A stretch of 64,000 nucleotides of DNA, from positions 4,154,001-4,218,000 of the forward strand of contig OX637353.1 in the NCBI GenBank assembly GCA_951799405.1. Direction: 5' to 3'. Under the pieces are notes generated by a model that saw nothing but the letters and a program-made list of their open reading frames with translations, was not told where the DNA came from and did no database searches. Of the stretch, positions 42,511 through 52,745 are shown in pieces; the stretch's first letter is position 1; the number at the start of each line of letters is the position of its first letter. This DNA is from Agapetus fuscipes. Lineage: Eukaryota; Arthropoda; Insecta; Trichoptera; Glossosomatidae. Both the position numbers and the translations under genes were made by a program.

Positions 42511-43559
42511 CGTTACATCATCACCCTTCTTATACATTGAATGTTATAATTAAATAAAATTCATTTATTTAACTTCACGATCACTTCTTTTCTAAGCATA
42601 ACACCTTAAGGGTGATTGAGAGGTCAGCGCGCCCAACTTTGATGACCGAAATAACCCATATTTTGAATGGTAAGGTAGTATTTTTTCTCCAGTTTAAATT
42701 AACACATAAAATAAGGTATTTTTTTCCATAAAATACCAATTCAAAATAATTTTATTTACGGAGATACCTTAAATGGAGATTTCCACTGTTCTTATGAATA
42801 AATCCTAACTTTTTTTTATTTCAAAACATTCATTTTGATTAGTTTTATTTTTTCTACTTGTTAGTTGTTTTTTTTTACTTTTCATTGATTTTTTATGATT
42901 ATTTAAAAAGTACCCAAATTTTGCATACGATATTGTAGCTAAATTCGTCTTTTAATGGTTTATTTTCCTTTTAGGATTTGAAGTGATATTTTTTATGTTT
43001 TCAATGCATTACTTGTTTTATTTTTTCTCCTCTAATTTATAATTAATAATGGAAAAATAAAGATTTTCATACAAAAAATGATCCAGTCTTTGGCGCCACG
43101 GATAAACTGTGGCGGATTCGTGAACTGGCTTTAAATATAATATCTCCTCCGTTTTTGACCAAAAAATTATGAGTCCGAAATTTAAGTGTAACGGAGTTCA
43201 AGCGTTTACGTTAAAACTGGACCAAACAGGTACAAAAATGCATGAAAACCAAAACGCCAGCTCGAGATGCTGTTTAAGATTCGATACATTTTTCGCATGC
43301 GGTCTATTTCCTATAGTTACGAGAATTTTACACTTCGGGTATACTCGTATATCTTCGTATATCGACGGAAATGCACGAGTGGCTGTGGTTTAGTAAAATA
43401 CGTATATACAGGTATTCCACTAGAAAGATTCATTGGCAAAACATAAATTATTTCGCGGTGTCAGAATATCGTCGCCTTACTTTCAAAACCTCGTATCTCA
43501 AAAAAAATAATATTTTGCTTAAGTACTTCTTTCTATATAATATTACATAACTACTACAT
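42511..43559. other. No gene recognised
   Basis: AT-rich with T-runs. A more balanced block at 43080-43400 carries no motif that I recognise. Confidence 0.4.
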
Positions 43560-44135
43560 ACTCGATGGTTTGAGCATATGGAGAGAATGAATGAGGAAAG
43601 ACTGACGAAGGAAGTATATGTGGCAAGAATGGAAGGGCGTGGGTTCGAATCCCGGCGGAGCACAAAAAATATACCATTTATATTTTCAAATTTGCTCTTC
43701 GCTGAGATGAAAAATTCATAAACCTTTACCAAAGACTGGAGGAAATGAAAGAAGTATGTAAGGAAAGATAGAAATGGCGGTTGATCTGTAATGTTGGCGG
43801 CTTGGGTTTATAAAATTGGAATTTGTTTTAGTTTTGATGTCCATAGAAATGATTATTTATTGATTTAAATTGTCGTGTATGTTCCTTGACTTATAGGTTG
43901 GTATGCGGCTGACCACCCATGCTGTAAAAATGGTTCAATTTGCCAATATCACCCCTGTCTCAGGGAAGGACGGCAAGAGTTGCAGGGTGTATGTCCATTT
44001 GAGATTTGGTTTTTATGTTGTAGGTTCACATGAGGCATGTGCAAGCGCAAACTTGTACGTGTCTGGTTGTGAGAATGCATGTAATGTGAATCTCCAATGT
44101 CACATATCTTTGCAACTTACATTAGATTAGATTAG
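43560..44135 (+). pseudogene. RTE-like LINE 3' end with SINE replacement
   Basis: Plus strand: GAGCATATGGAGAGAATG encodes 'EHMERMNEERLTKEVYVARME', the RT C-terminus; 43733-43800 encodes the last residues before the stop region; then tail B from 43875 (GTTCCTTGACTTATAGG) to a (TTAGA)n tail at 44115-44135. Between the two coding parts a segment of about 100 bp corresponding to 'GRGRPRKVWMDQI' onward is replaced by part of SINE C. This is the clearest locus tying RT coding sequence to tail B on the plus strand. Confidence 0.75.
43628..43730 (+). repeat. SINE family C, partial
   Basis: GGGTTCGAATCCCGGCGGAG (Box B) then the body TTGCTCTTCGCTGAGATG and the end CATAAACCTTTACCAA. The head upstream of Box B is missing. 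Same body as at 60495 and 63430. Confidence 0.75.
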
Positions 44136-45207
44136 AATTGATATAAATCTCTGCAGCTTAGATTAGATAAGTAAATTATTTAAGTTAACCTGCTTTGTTT
44201 CATTGCTATAAAAATCACTTTAAGCAGAAATAAAGCACTTACTGCCTCTTTAATTGTACATTTGCTAAGAAAAAAAGTAGGTAGTATCTGTCACTTACTG
44301 CTTTTATGCTTAGTTTTTCTTATAACCAAAAAGCAGTAAGTGTTATAATTTTATGAATTGTTAATTTATTTTCATATTTTTTAATAGTTATACGTAAAAG
44401 GTCACTCACAAAAACCATGGTAAAAAATTGAAACTGAAATCTTTAAAATTAAATAAGTTAGCCTAACAAACTCAAGTTTGAAGTAGATTATCTCAAAACA
44501 AATATTTTGCAGATACTTCCTTTTTGGTAAGCAGGGCAGAACAGCAGAACGTCGCACTGGTAAATAAAAATAATGCTCTGCACACAAATCCGTGTTTGTA
44601 TTCAAGATGCAATAAATTGTTAAAGTTTGTGTACAACACTCATACAACACTATTATGTGTGCTGAATCTTTTATCTGAAGATTCACAATTAATTATATAA
44701 AAAGTAAAACGCTCTCAAGGAGCGTTGTGTTACTTTCTATACAATTTTGTGAAAAATGAAATGTGTAACAAATAATAAATTAATTTATTTCGAAATAAAG
44801 TAAATACTTTTATCTAAAAAATGTACAACTTATTGCTTTTAATTAAAGTCAGGATTTTTTTGATGTATTATAAAAAAGAAACACAAAATGGCTAAGAAAA
44901 GTTTCTAAGCCCTACCGGTGAATTCTAAAAGCGTTTACACAGCCATAGCGTTTATCCAAAAGTTTATAAAAACTAAAACGCTGGGGAGTAACGCCATCTA
45001 ATCATGATGAGTCAAAGTTATTTGACATAAAATTACGATTTTAGTTCATAAAACAATTAAAGAGGTTCTTTAGTCCCGATATTAATAATCTTCTTAAACT
45101 CTCGTATAACCTTAAAACCCTTTTTTAAACGCGGATAAAAGTAACTGAAAAAACGTGTCTTTAAAGATTGAAAATAAACTTGTTTTAAGATACTGAAAGC
45201 AACATAA
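44136..45207. other. No gene recognised
   Basis: AT-rich. Short inverted sequences around AAGCAGTAAGTG (about 44234-44341) but no defined element. Confidence 0.4.
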
Positions 45208-45292
45208 CACTTTCAATAATAATAATAATAATATTAGGATGATTTATTTGGTGAGCGCTGTTTTTGTGTGTATCACACCTCAAGAGCCCTCT
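45208..45292 (-). repeat. L2-type LINE 3' end with (ATT)n tail
   Basis: Minus strand: GGGCTCTTGAGGTGTGATAC, ACACAAAAACAGCGCTCACC and an (ATT)n tail at the left, nearly identical to the copy at 6473-6545. Only the tail is present. Confidence 0.7.
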
Positions 45293-45794
45293 AAATATCT
45301 TAATTGTCTCATTTCCGATTTAGGCAAAAATATCAAACTTTTCCCCTTATGACAATGTTATCAGGCTGTTGTTCCTTTAGCGCTTTTTTTCTAATAAAAA
45401 TGCATACGTCATCTTCTAGCTGAAAAACATAACTTTATAAATGGATTCGATTTAGATATCATTCACGTGTTAAATTGTTCGTTTTATTTTGATCCTAATG
45501 TTGAAGATTTCATAAGTCTTCATGTGACTATATTTTCTTCTTATGTAACATTGAATTGCATTATCATATGTGTTTTATTCTATAGATGGTCTGTAGTACT
45601 TCGCAATCCTTCTCAGCTTAATGAGTTCAAGGCCAATCAGTGTATTGGCTTTCGGTTAGCTCCAATGGCGGATTCCTTCCATGTTAGGTGTCAGCGTAAG
45701 AGACGAGTGTTCTCTGCTCCAGCCATTCGTATCTCGGTTAATTGAGAACTCCCAACACGACGCTCTCAGTTTCAGTGGCGCAGATTCGCAAAGG
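45293..45794. other. No gene recognised
   Basis: No defined element. An open stretch at 45467-45745 has no recognisable motif. Confidence 0.4.
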
Positions 45795-46088
45795 AAAAAA
45801 ACGCAACTAAGCTACACATGTAGTATAACTTCTTGCCGCGTTATCCCCGAAGGATTTCGCATGTGGCGAGTGGAACCTATTTATTTTTACAGGTAAGAAG
45901 GCTGGACTTACGCCTCTTCAGTTAACACCACTTCAGTTTAAGTGGGGGTTTTTAGGGGGGGGGGGGGCTGAGTAAACCTTGCGGTATTTTATTTTGGGGA
46001 TTGAAATACACACCAAAACGGGTAATCATTTCTGACACCCTCGGTGGGATTTGAATCCGGGCTAGCTACCAACTGAGCTATCGTCTCT
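45795..46088 (-). repeat. SINE family A, nearly full length
   Basis: All blocks in family order on the minus strand: head GATAGCTCAGTTGGTAGC, T-arm GGATTCAAATCCCACCGAGG, GTGTCAGAAATGATT, the CpG-rich ACGCGGCAAGAAG block and CTACATGTGTAGCTTAGTTG end. A G-run replaces part of the middle (about 45957-45968). Confidence 0.75.
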
Positions 46089-48149
46089 GTATTTCAAAAA
46101 TATAATTTCGGCTTTCGTTTTGAAATCATTGGGCAAAAAATATGTTGAATATTGCTGGAGTGTTCGTTGATCGAGATCAATGGCAGAAGTAGCAACGGTG
46201 GTAATGAAGGTATGCGTAAACGATTGAAAAGGCCCGTCAAAAATTTAGGCAAAACGTCCAGACTTTACCGTTTTAATGGGTCGAGTCTACCGATCGCGGA
46301 CAACACCTCTTAACAATGATGATGCTGAGTTGGTGATTTCTTATAAGCACCGTCTCGTGATGTAGTCACTGCAAGGGCGCTTGTGCATGCAATGCCAGAA
46401 ATTTGCTTGCCTTCTGTGCCTTTCGGAACTTTTCATGATCTACTAGCTCTCTCACATAATTTTTTTATTAACCATCTGAATGGTATTTTGAGTTGTACAA
46501 GAAAAACACTTTCTGTTGAAATCAAGCAGGCTTTCGACTATTTACAAAATTAAAAGATAGAATGTGAGCAATTTAGTACCCGAATTTGCTACGAATGAAT
46601 ATGATCTATAATTTTGACCGGATTTTTTGTGTCGTCATGCTTGAGTTAGAAAATTTAAAAATCTGAAGACCAGAGAGTATAGAACTACAAGAAAAAATGG
46701 CAGTAAAAACCGGTACAAAATCAATATAATATGTGAAGCTTGATAATAAACTCCATGGCTGAAACAGCCCATTCTTACATAACAATGGGCTGTTTCAGTA
46801 TTCGAAATACACTACTATTTTTGTGGAAATGTGTACAATGACTTGAATTTAATTTTTAATTAGGTTCCTTCGTGAAAAAGCTCAGTGTTCGCCACTGCTC
46901 CCTATATCGCCTGGAATTGGCATTGCTCGCCTTCTAGCAGGTTCTATCCACCAGCGTTCCGATGCATCGAGCAGATTTATCCCTTTTATATACTACGTGA
47001 ACAGATTTATTGATTAACGTGAGTACAATTGCACCACTGTTAAAAAAAACTCATTAACTATTTTTTTTAGGTTTAAGGAATGTTTTGTTTGGAATAAGCT
47101 ATGAATTAATTTATTATTCAATACATTTTTACAATTTTTTCATTTTTTTACATTTTTAGAACTTTTACACTTCTTTGGAGGTGCAATGATAGAATGAAAA
47201 AGAAATTTATATTTATTGCAACCAGTGACAGAAATAAACCAAACATCTTTAAAAATTGATAATAAAAGTAATATGTCGTCAATATTTGACTTTAAAACAT
47301 TCATATTCATATAGGGACATTCATATGTATATAAAGAGATCTTATTTGATTTGGTTGGTGATTTTTTTTTTTTTCTCAAAATCAAACTTCCTCGTGTTGC
47401 TCTGAAACCAAAGAAACTACAATTAAGTTAATTTTGTTACTATTTTATAAATAAATGAAATTAAAAATTTAACTCTAACAATTTTAACACTCCAAAAGCA
47501 AAACATCATGGCCGTCCTTCAACATGGTCGACGTCCACCCAATCACACGAGAATACAGCTTGCTCCAATCAACGCCCTGCGCGGCAAATTCAAAAATGTA
47601 TCATAATATCTTTACATGTAAATACAGAATACAATCAAGTAAAAAAATAATATACTGTTACGAATTTAGGGTTCAAAAGTCTTTCAATTAAAAATACTGG
47701 TCTTCTTATACAGTTGTTTATTTTACACTTTTAATAATTTATTTTCACAAAGGTAGTCTCGACTATTCCATTACACTTGGTTTCTGTTCACTGGTTTTGG
47801 TTCAATGTATGTAGTTGTAAAACTTGAAGGACACTGGCTCTGCAAGCAACTCGCACCCTTCTTATACTCTTCAAAACAGTACAATCCAGATCCATATTCG
47901 CTAGACAGTTCCAGAAAGGCGTAGTAATCATTATTTCTCGATGCTTCAAGTATTTTTATTCAATGATTCCTACCCACACAATACAATACAGAATTCCTAT
48001 AACTATAACTAATACCTACTTATTTTAAATATTTATATTTCATATTTACAAAACAATACTATGAAAATTTAAGGACAACAACAAGAATAAATTGTGTAAA
48101 AATAGTTTTTCCAGAAAATCATCTATAAACTTACATACACTTAGATATC
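46089..48149. other. No gene; one perfect hairpin
   Basis: Apart from the hairpin at 46759-46798 I see no defined element and no coding motif. Confidence 0.4.
46759..46798. repeat. Perfect 15-bp hairpin
   Basis: CTGAAACAGCCCATT and AATGGGCTGTTTCAG separated by 10 nt. Confidence 0.85.
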
Positions 48150-48480
48150 TATAATCTATAATCCAAGTTGCAAGGATGTATTCATTTAAAGCTCTCAGAT
48201 GTATGCCCACAAACCAACAAGTGTAGTTCGCGCTTACAAATGCTGAATGTGTAATTACAAATAAAATCCAAACCTCAAATGAACATAAGCCCCACAACTT
48301 TTGCCGACCTTCCCTGAAACAGGGGTGACATTGGCAAAGTGAACCATTTTTTACAGTATGGGTGGTCAGCCTCATACCAACCTATAAGTCAAGGAATATG
48401 AATAATAAATTACATTTAAATATAAAAAAGAACAAAACCTTACAAAGAAATCTATACAAAAAAAGTCAAGATATAACATA
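48150..48480 (-). repeat. Tail B plus LINE linker
   Basis: Minus-strand tail from a terminal TATAATCTATAATCC repeat to CTTATAGGTTGGTATGAGG, followed by about 80 nt nearly identical to the linker at 8862-8945, which there leads into RT coding sequence. It is truncated before the coding part. Confidence 0.8.
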
Positions 48481-49312
48481 GATAAACTAAATTCCTGGAA
48501 TCTTGAATGGTGAAAGTATTCAATTAATTGCAGAATTTTTTTATAATTTTAATCCTTTTTGTAAAAGTAATTCCTAGACAGATCAAGGATTGCAGCAAAA
48601 ACTTTTGTTGTAAAAAATCCGCAGAGCTTTGCTGGATTTCTCAGATGCAATAAATTTTAATTGTCTCCATTGGGAGTTAAACAGTTGCGCGAGTTACGAC
48701 TTTTTCGCATAAAAAATCCCCCATGCAATTTTTGCAAACACTCGTAGTATTATAATTAGCAGATTTTACTGCAGTTGCATGCGCTCATATTTCATTCTTA
48801 GACAGTAATTTACGGGCATTTTTCCTGCCAGGAAAAATCTTGTGGAAAATAAAAGGAAACACCACCGCACTTAGGATATTTATGTTTTGTTTAAGCACTC
48901 AATGGAGAACTGCTAACAACCAATAACAAAATGGGGAGTTGTTTTCTGGGATCTGTTGCTGAGGTTTATCTTTGATGGCCTTCTTCATAGTGGACGATGA
49001 TCAAACGTTTTATCCATATAGCAGCACATCATCCAGCCCATTGATGGTTGAAACTTCCAGAAGCTCCAGTTCCGATAGATCAAGGCAACGGATATCTTAA
49101 TCGTGAAAGCCTTTAACTTGTATTCAATAACAACATATAAGTTAGCTCTCTTTCTATGATCCCTATTAAGTGAATGCAACTGTATTGACGTTCCACTAAA
49201 AGTGCCTAGAACCTGTAAAGAGTATCATTCACTTTTTCCTATACTGCCATACTTCTAACAGTTAATTTTTATTTATCACTTTTTTCCTACATTTCCTTAT
49301 TTTACATAGTTC
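48481..49312. other. No gene; repeat family D scraps
   Basis: Repeat family D pieces lie at 48935-48965 (inverted) and 48990-49100 (CTTCCAGAAGCTCCAG). No coding sequence. Confidence 0.4.
48990..49100 (+). repeat. Dispersed repeat family D
   Basis: AACTTCCAGAAGCTCCAGTT, GATCAAGGCAACGG matches 49795-49890, 58755-58875 and, inverted, 63035-63122. Origin unknown. Confidence 0.55.
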
Positions 49313-49395
49313 GGTCTATAGCTCAGTAAGTAGAGTGTTTGCATTCCATGCCAATCGCTCGAATCCCATCGAGGGTGTCAGACATGATTGAAGCT
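49313..49395 (+). repeat. SINE family A, head only
   Basis: TCGGTCTATAGCTCAGTAAG, TTTGCATTCCATGCC, CTCGAATCCCATCGAGG and GTGTCAGACATGATT. The body is missing, unusual for LINE-type truncation, which removes the 5' side. Confidence 0.65.
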
Positions 49396-49794
49396 GCGTT
49401 TTACATGACGACACATTAATTTTTGTTTATCTCATTTGTGTGAACTCCATTTTCTCAACGGGATCGTGACCCTTTTCAAAATATTACGAGCATCATTAAC
49501 GTGTGCATCCCCGTTTTCTGCACTTAGGTGGAATGACGTCACGTCACATGGTTTTCCTGGTATTTTCCGCGTCAGCAGCCATCAATCTGTTTAAATCATG
49601 ATTAGCTACTGAGCTCAGCGAGGGAGCCAAAACAACTAACACCTTCCGACCAGAAGTGTATATGTAGATGCCACCAGATGCAATATGATGAGATTGATCT
49701 ACAAAACAAACTACGCTGTAGTGATCTTTCTTTTGTGTTTTTTAAGACAAATATTGATGAACTCTAATTCTCATCACAGTTTCATCATCATCAT

Positions 49795-49890
49795 CACTTT
49801 ACCTTGACGATGAAGAAGCCCAGACAGAGAGCTTCAGCTTCTACGGACCACGGCAACAGATCAGGAAAGAAACTCTTCAGTATCAATTAT
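49795..49890 (+). repeat. Dispersed repeat family D
   Basis: AGCTTCAGCTTCTACGGACC, ACGGCAACAGATC and AAACTCTTCAG align with the copies at 49.0, 58.8 and 63.1 kb. Confidence 0.55.
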
Positions 49891-49904
49891 AGTTCTTTTT
49901 TAAT

Positions 49905-50070
49905 TAATTAAAAAAACAGTTTTAATTCACTCTTTTTTTTATTATTTTCATTATTTTATTTTATGCTCGAATCTTTTCGCCTCAAAAGGCATCGTCAGAA
50001 GCAGTGACAGTGAGCAGTGATAATAAAAAAATAAAAAATTGTTAATTAAAACTGTGTGTGCGTGTGTTTT
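49905..50070. repeat. Penelope-type terminal repeat, second family
   Basis: TTTTCGCCTCAAAAGGCATC-GTCAG with flanking ACAGTTTTAATT and AATTAAAACTG arms in inverted orientation. On the minus strand 49998-49975 reads CUGACGA-U-GCC-UUUUGA-GGC-GAAA, a hammerhead-like core. It resembles the layout of the repeats at 5.5 and 59.0 kb with different sequence. Confidence 0.45.
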
Positions 50071-50105
50071 TTTAAACTAAATGGGGATGTTAGATTAAAC
50101 TAGTT

Positions 50106-52508
50106 GGGGATGTCAACGTTAGGCTTGAGCGCAGAGATGACACCAATTGTGTTACTCTCACTGCCTTGCTTGCGGACTATGGCTGCAGACAGTGGGTAGA
50201 TGCTCCCACTCATGATGCGGGTGGCCTACTGGATGTAGTCATCACCAGAGAGGAGGATGCTCCTTCAAAAACAGAGGTGAGAGATGTGGGTTTATCGGAC
50301 CACAGGTTGGTGATTACTGAATTAGATCTCGGACGACCGGTTCCAGTGTACAGGAAGATTATCTCCAGGTGCTGGAACGGACTTAATATGGACTCCTTTA
50401 AAAGTGACTTATTACTTTCACCGATCTGTTGTCCGGAAACCTACATCTCAATGCACCCAGACAGGTTAGTTGAGCTGTACAATGTCACCCTGAAAAATCT
50501 AATAAATTTTCATGCTCCCATTTCAACTAAATGTGTTAGGGAGCGGAATAGTGCTATCTGGTTTGATAATGAATGTAGTGCTCTGAAACGAAAAATGCGG
50601 CAAGCGGAGCGTAATTTCAGGAGCGGTAAACCAGGTAGCACTAGAGAAATGTGGATGGGTGCACAGGGTCTGTACAGGTCAACTATTCTCCAGAAAAGGT
50701 CTCAATATTTTTGTACAATGATAGCTAGGGAAAAATGTCCACAGCGTTTATGGAGACTTCTGGAGAACGTGTCTGGCAGTGCTCGGGCTGGTACGGGTTC
50801 AATGTCGACTGCTGATGAGTTCGCTGCATACTTTCAGGATAAAATACCACGTAGAGACTCTCCTCTGGAGATTGGTCCAGGTTCTCCTGAATCTATGTGC
50901 AACTCGCAACTTGAAATGCTTGAGCTGACCTCTATTGAGGAGGTAACGCGAGTCGTAGTGGGATCACCAAATAAGCAGTGTGATCTTGATCCTGTGCCAG
51001 CGTGGGTGCTGAAAGAGTGCATCTTACAAGTGGCTCCATTTATTGTAAGGCTTATTAATGGATGCCTTGTGGAATCCACTGTTCCCTCTTTTTTGAAGGA
51101 AGCGCAGATAACGCCGATACTAAAAAAACCAAATCTCGATCCTAATGATCCCTCCAATTTCAGGCCGGTGTCGAATTTGCCGTTTTTGTCCAAGGTGCTG
51201 GAGCGTATTGTCTCTAACCGGCTGGTATCTTATCTGAGTGATAACAACCTGATGCCGAAAAGGCAATCAGCCTATAGGAAATATCATTCAACTGAAACTG
51301 GTTTGTTGACCGTAGTCTCAGATCTGATATCGGCAGTGGATTGCGGGAATCTTGCGCTCCTAGCTCTTCTGGACATGAGTGCGGCTTTTGACACCGTATG
51401 TCATGATATCTTGATAAAGAGGTTGGAGGATGCGTACGGCTTGAGAGATAAGGCTCTGGCGTGGTTCACCTCCTATTTGGCGGATCGCAAGCAGGTAGTG
51501 CGTACTTGTGACTGTGTCTCACCTTCCTATTCGCTGATCTCCGGAGTGCCGCAGGGGTCTGTGTTGGGACCGATCCTATTTATTTTATACACGGCCGACA
51601 TTGAGAGCATAGTCGAGAAATGGAGCCTTACTACACATGCATATGCAGATGACTGGCAGATTTACTCTCAGTGTCGACCACACATGGCGGGAGCTCTCAG
51701 TAACAGAATGGCAGCTTGCATTGCGGAGATCGGTGAATGGATGACAAGCAATGGCCTAATCCTTAACATGGGTAAGACGGAAATTATGTGGGCGGCTACG
51801 TCCAGGCGTGATCATCTCCTGACAACTCGCGTACCACTCTCCATTGGGGGACAGCTGATTCAGCCGTCAGATTCAGTGAGACTTCTAGGAGTCACACTGG
51901 ATCGGAACCTCACAATGGGAGAGCAGTTGAATAACACGGTATCCTCCTCGTTTTTTGAACTTCGCCAGATTAAGGCAATCAGGAGATGTTTACCATCAGG
52001 GGCGGTCAGGACCCTGGTTAACGCTTTTGTGATGTCTCGGGTTGACTATTGCTCAACGCTGTATATAGGTCAGCCGAAAAAACAGTTCAGCCGACTACAA
52101 TCTGTGCTGAACTCTGCAGCAAGACTCATTTTCGGGATGTCCAAATTTAATCATATTACTCCATTGTTGAAAGAACTGCATTGGCTTCGTTTTCCGGAGA
52201 GGGTGGTCTACCGTGTTTGTTTGATGGTTTACAAAGCTGTCAATGGTACGGCTCCTTCATACCTGTCTGACATGTTCTCACCTATTGAGATAGATTTGAG
52301 ACGCCAAACTCTCAGATCTGCAGGGTGTGGGGTGGTTGACTTAGTCCAGCCGTCACGTCAGACACGCACTAATTTTGGGGACCGTGCTTTCCGGTTTGCG
52401 GGCCCAATGGAGTGGAACAGACTACCACCTAATGTGAGGAAGGCAGAAACTGTTGGTGTCTTTAAAGGAGCACTAAAGACGCATCTTTACAAAAAATCTT
52501 ATCCGTGA
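50106..52508 (+). CDS. L2-type LINE endonuclease-reverse transcriptase, 5'-truncated
   Basis: The frame opens inside the endonuclease at 'GDVNVRLERRDD' (the GDFN motif) and continues 801 codons to TGA at 52506. 'GLSDHRLVI' closes the endonuclease. The RT follows with 'NFRPVSNLPFLSKVLERIV', 'LLDMSAAFDTVCHDIL', 'GVPQGSVLGPILFILYTAD' and catalytic 'AYADDWQIY'. The C-terminus has the signature of L2-group LINEs: 'LHWLRFPERVVYRVCLMVYK', 'YGDRAF'-equivalent 'FGDRAFRFAGPMEWNRLPP', 'FKGALKTHLY'. No stop or frameshift interrupts it. The first ~110 residues of endonuclease and any ORF1 are missing, consistent with incomplete reverse transcription. No natural start remains. Confidence 0.9.
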   Translation, partial: GDVNVRLERRDDTNCVTLTALLADYGCRQWVDAPTHDAGGLLDVVITREEDAPSKTEVRDVGLSDHRLVITELDLGRPVPVYRKIISRCWNGLNMDSFKSDLLLSPICCPETYISMHPDRLVELYNVTLKNLINFHAPISTKCVRERNSAIWFDNECSALKRKMRQAERNFRSGKPGSTREMWMGAQGLYRSTILQKRSQYFCTMIAREKCPQRLWRLLENVSGSARAGTGSMSTADEFAAYFQDKIPRRDSPLEIGPGSPESMCNSQLEMLELTSIEEVTRVVVGSPNKQCDLDPVPAWVLKECILQVAPFIVRLINGCLVESTVPSFLKEAQITPILKKPNLDPNDPSNFRPVSNLPFLSKVLERIVSNRLVSYLSDNNLMPKRQSAYRKYHSTETGLLTVVSDLISAVDCGNLALLALLDMSAAFDTVCHDILIKRLEDAYGLRDKALAWFTSYLADRKQVVRTCDCVSPSYSLISGVPQGSVLGPILFILYTADIESIVEKWSLTTHAYADDWQIYSQCRPHMAGALSNRMAACIAEIGEWMTSNGLILNMGKTEIMWAATSRRDHLLTTRVPLSIGGQLIQPSDSVRLLGVTLDRNLTMGEQLNNTVSSSFFELRQIKAIRRCLPSGAVRTLVNAFVMSRVDYCSTLYIGQPKKQFSRLQSVLNSAARLIFGMSKFNHITPLLKELHWLRFPERVVYRVCLMVYKAVNGTAPSYLSDMFSPIEIDLRRQTLRSAGCGVVDLVQPSRQTRTNFGDRAFRFAGPMEWNRLPPNVRKAETVGVFKGALKTHLYKKSYP

Positions 52509-52612
52509 TTTGAGAGGGCCCTTGAGGTGTGACACACACAAAAACGGCGCTCTTCAATTATGTGTACCTTATAAATAAATTATCCTTGTATATATATATA
52601 ATAGACTTTCAC
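52509..52612 (+). repeat. L2-type LINE 3' untranslated end
   Basis: AGGGCCCTTGAGGTGTGACA, CACAAAAACGGCGCTC, then TATAAATAAATTA and a TATATA tail. The same sequence stands alone at 6473-6545 and 45208-45292 and, diverged, at 62060-62125. Confidence 0.75.
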
Positions 52613-52732
52613 AGTGTGAACCACCAAACCCTAACAAATATAATTATTGTTCTATTAAACACCATTGTTACTATCAAATATATTTGAGCATTATTAATAA
52701 AATAATAGGCAATCTCTGTACTAATTTAGTTA

Positions 52733-52745
52733 ATTTTTTTTTTTT
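52733..52745 (-). repeat. Poly(A) tail of the CR1/Jockey-group LINE
   Basis: The minus strand runs CCT-TAA directly into A's: the tail begins at the stop codon, so there is no 3' untranslated region. Confidence 0.75.

Noticed and set aside
50834..51193. 119-residue minus-strand frame inside the L2 LINE
   Set aside because: Antisense shadow of the RT coding frame with no motif of its own.
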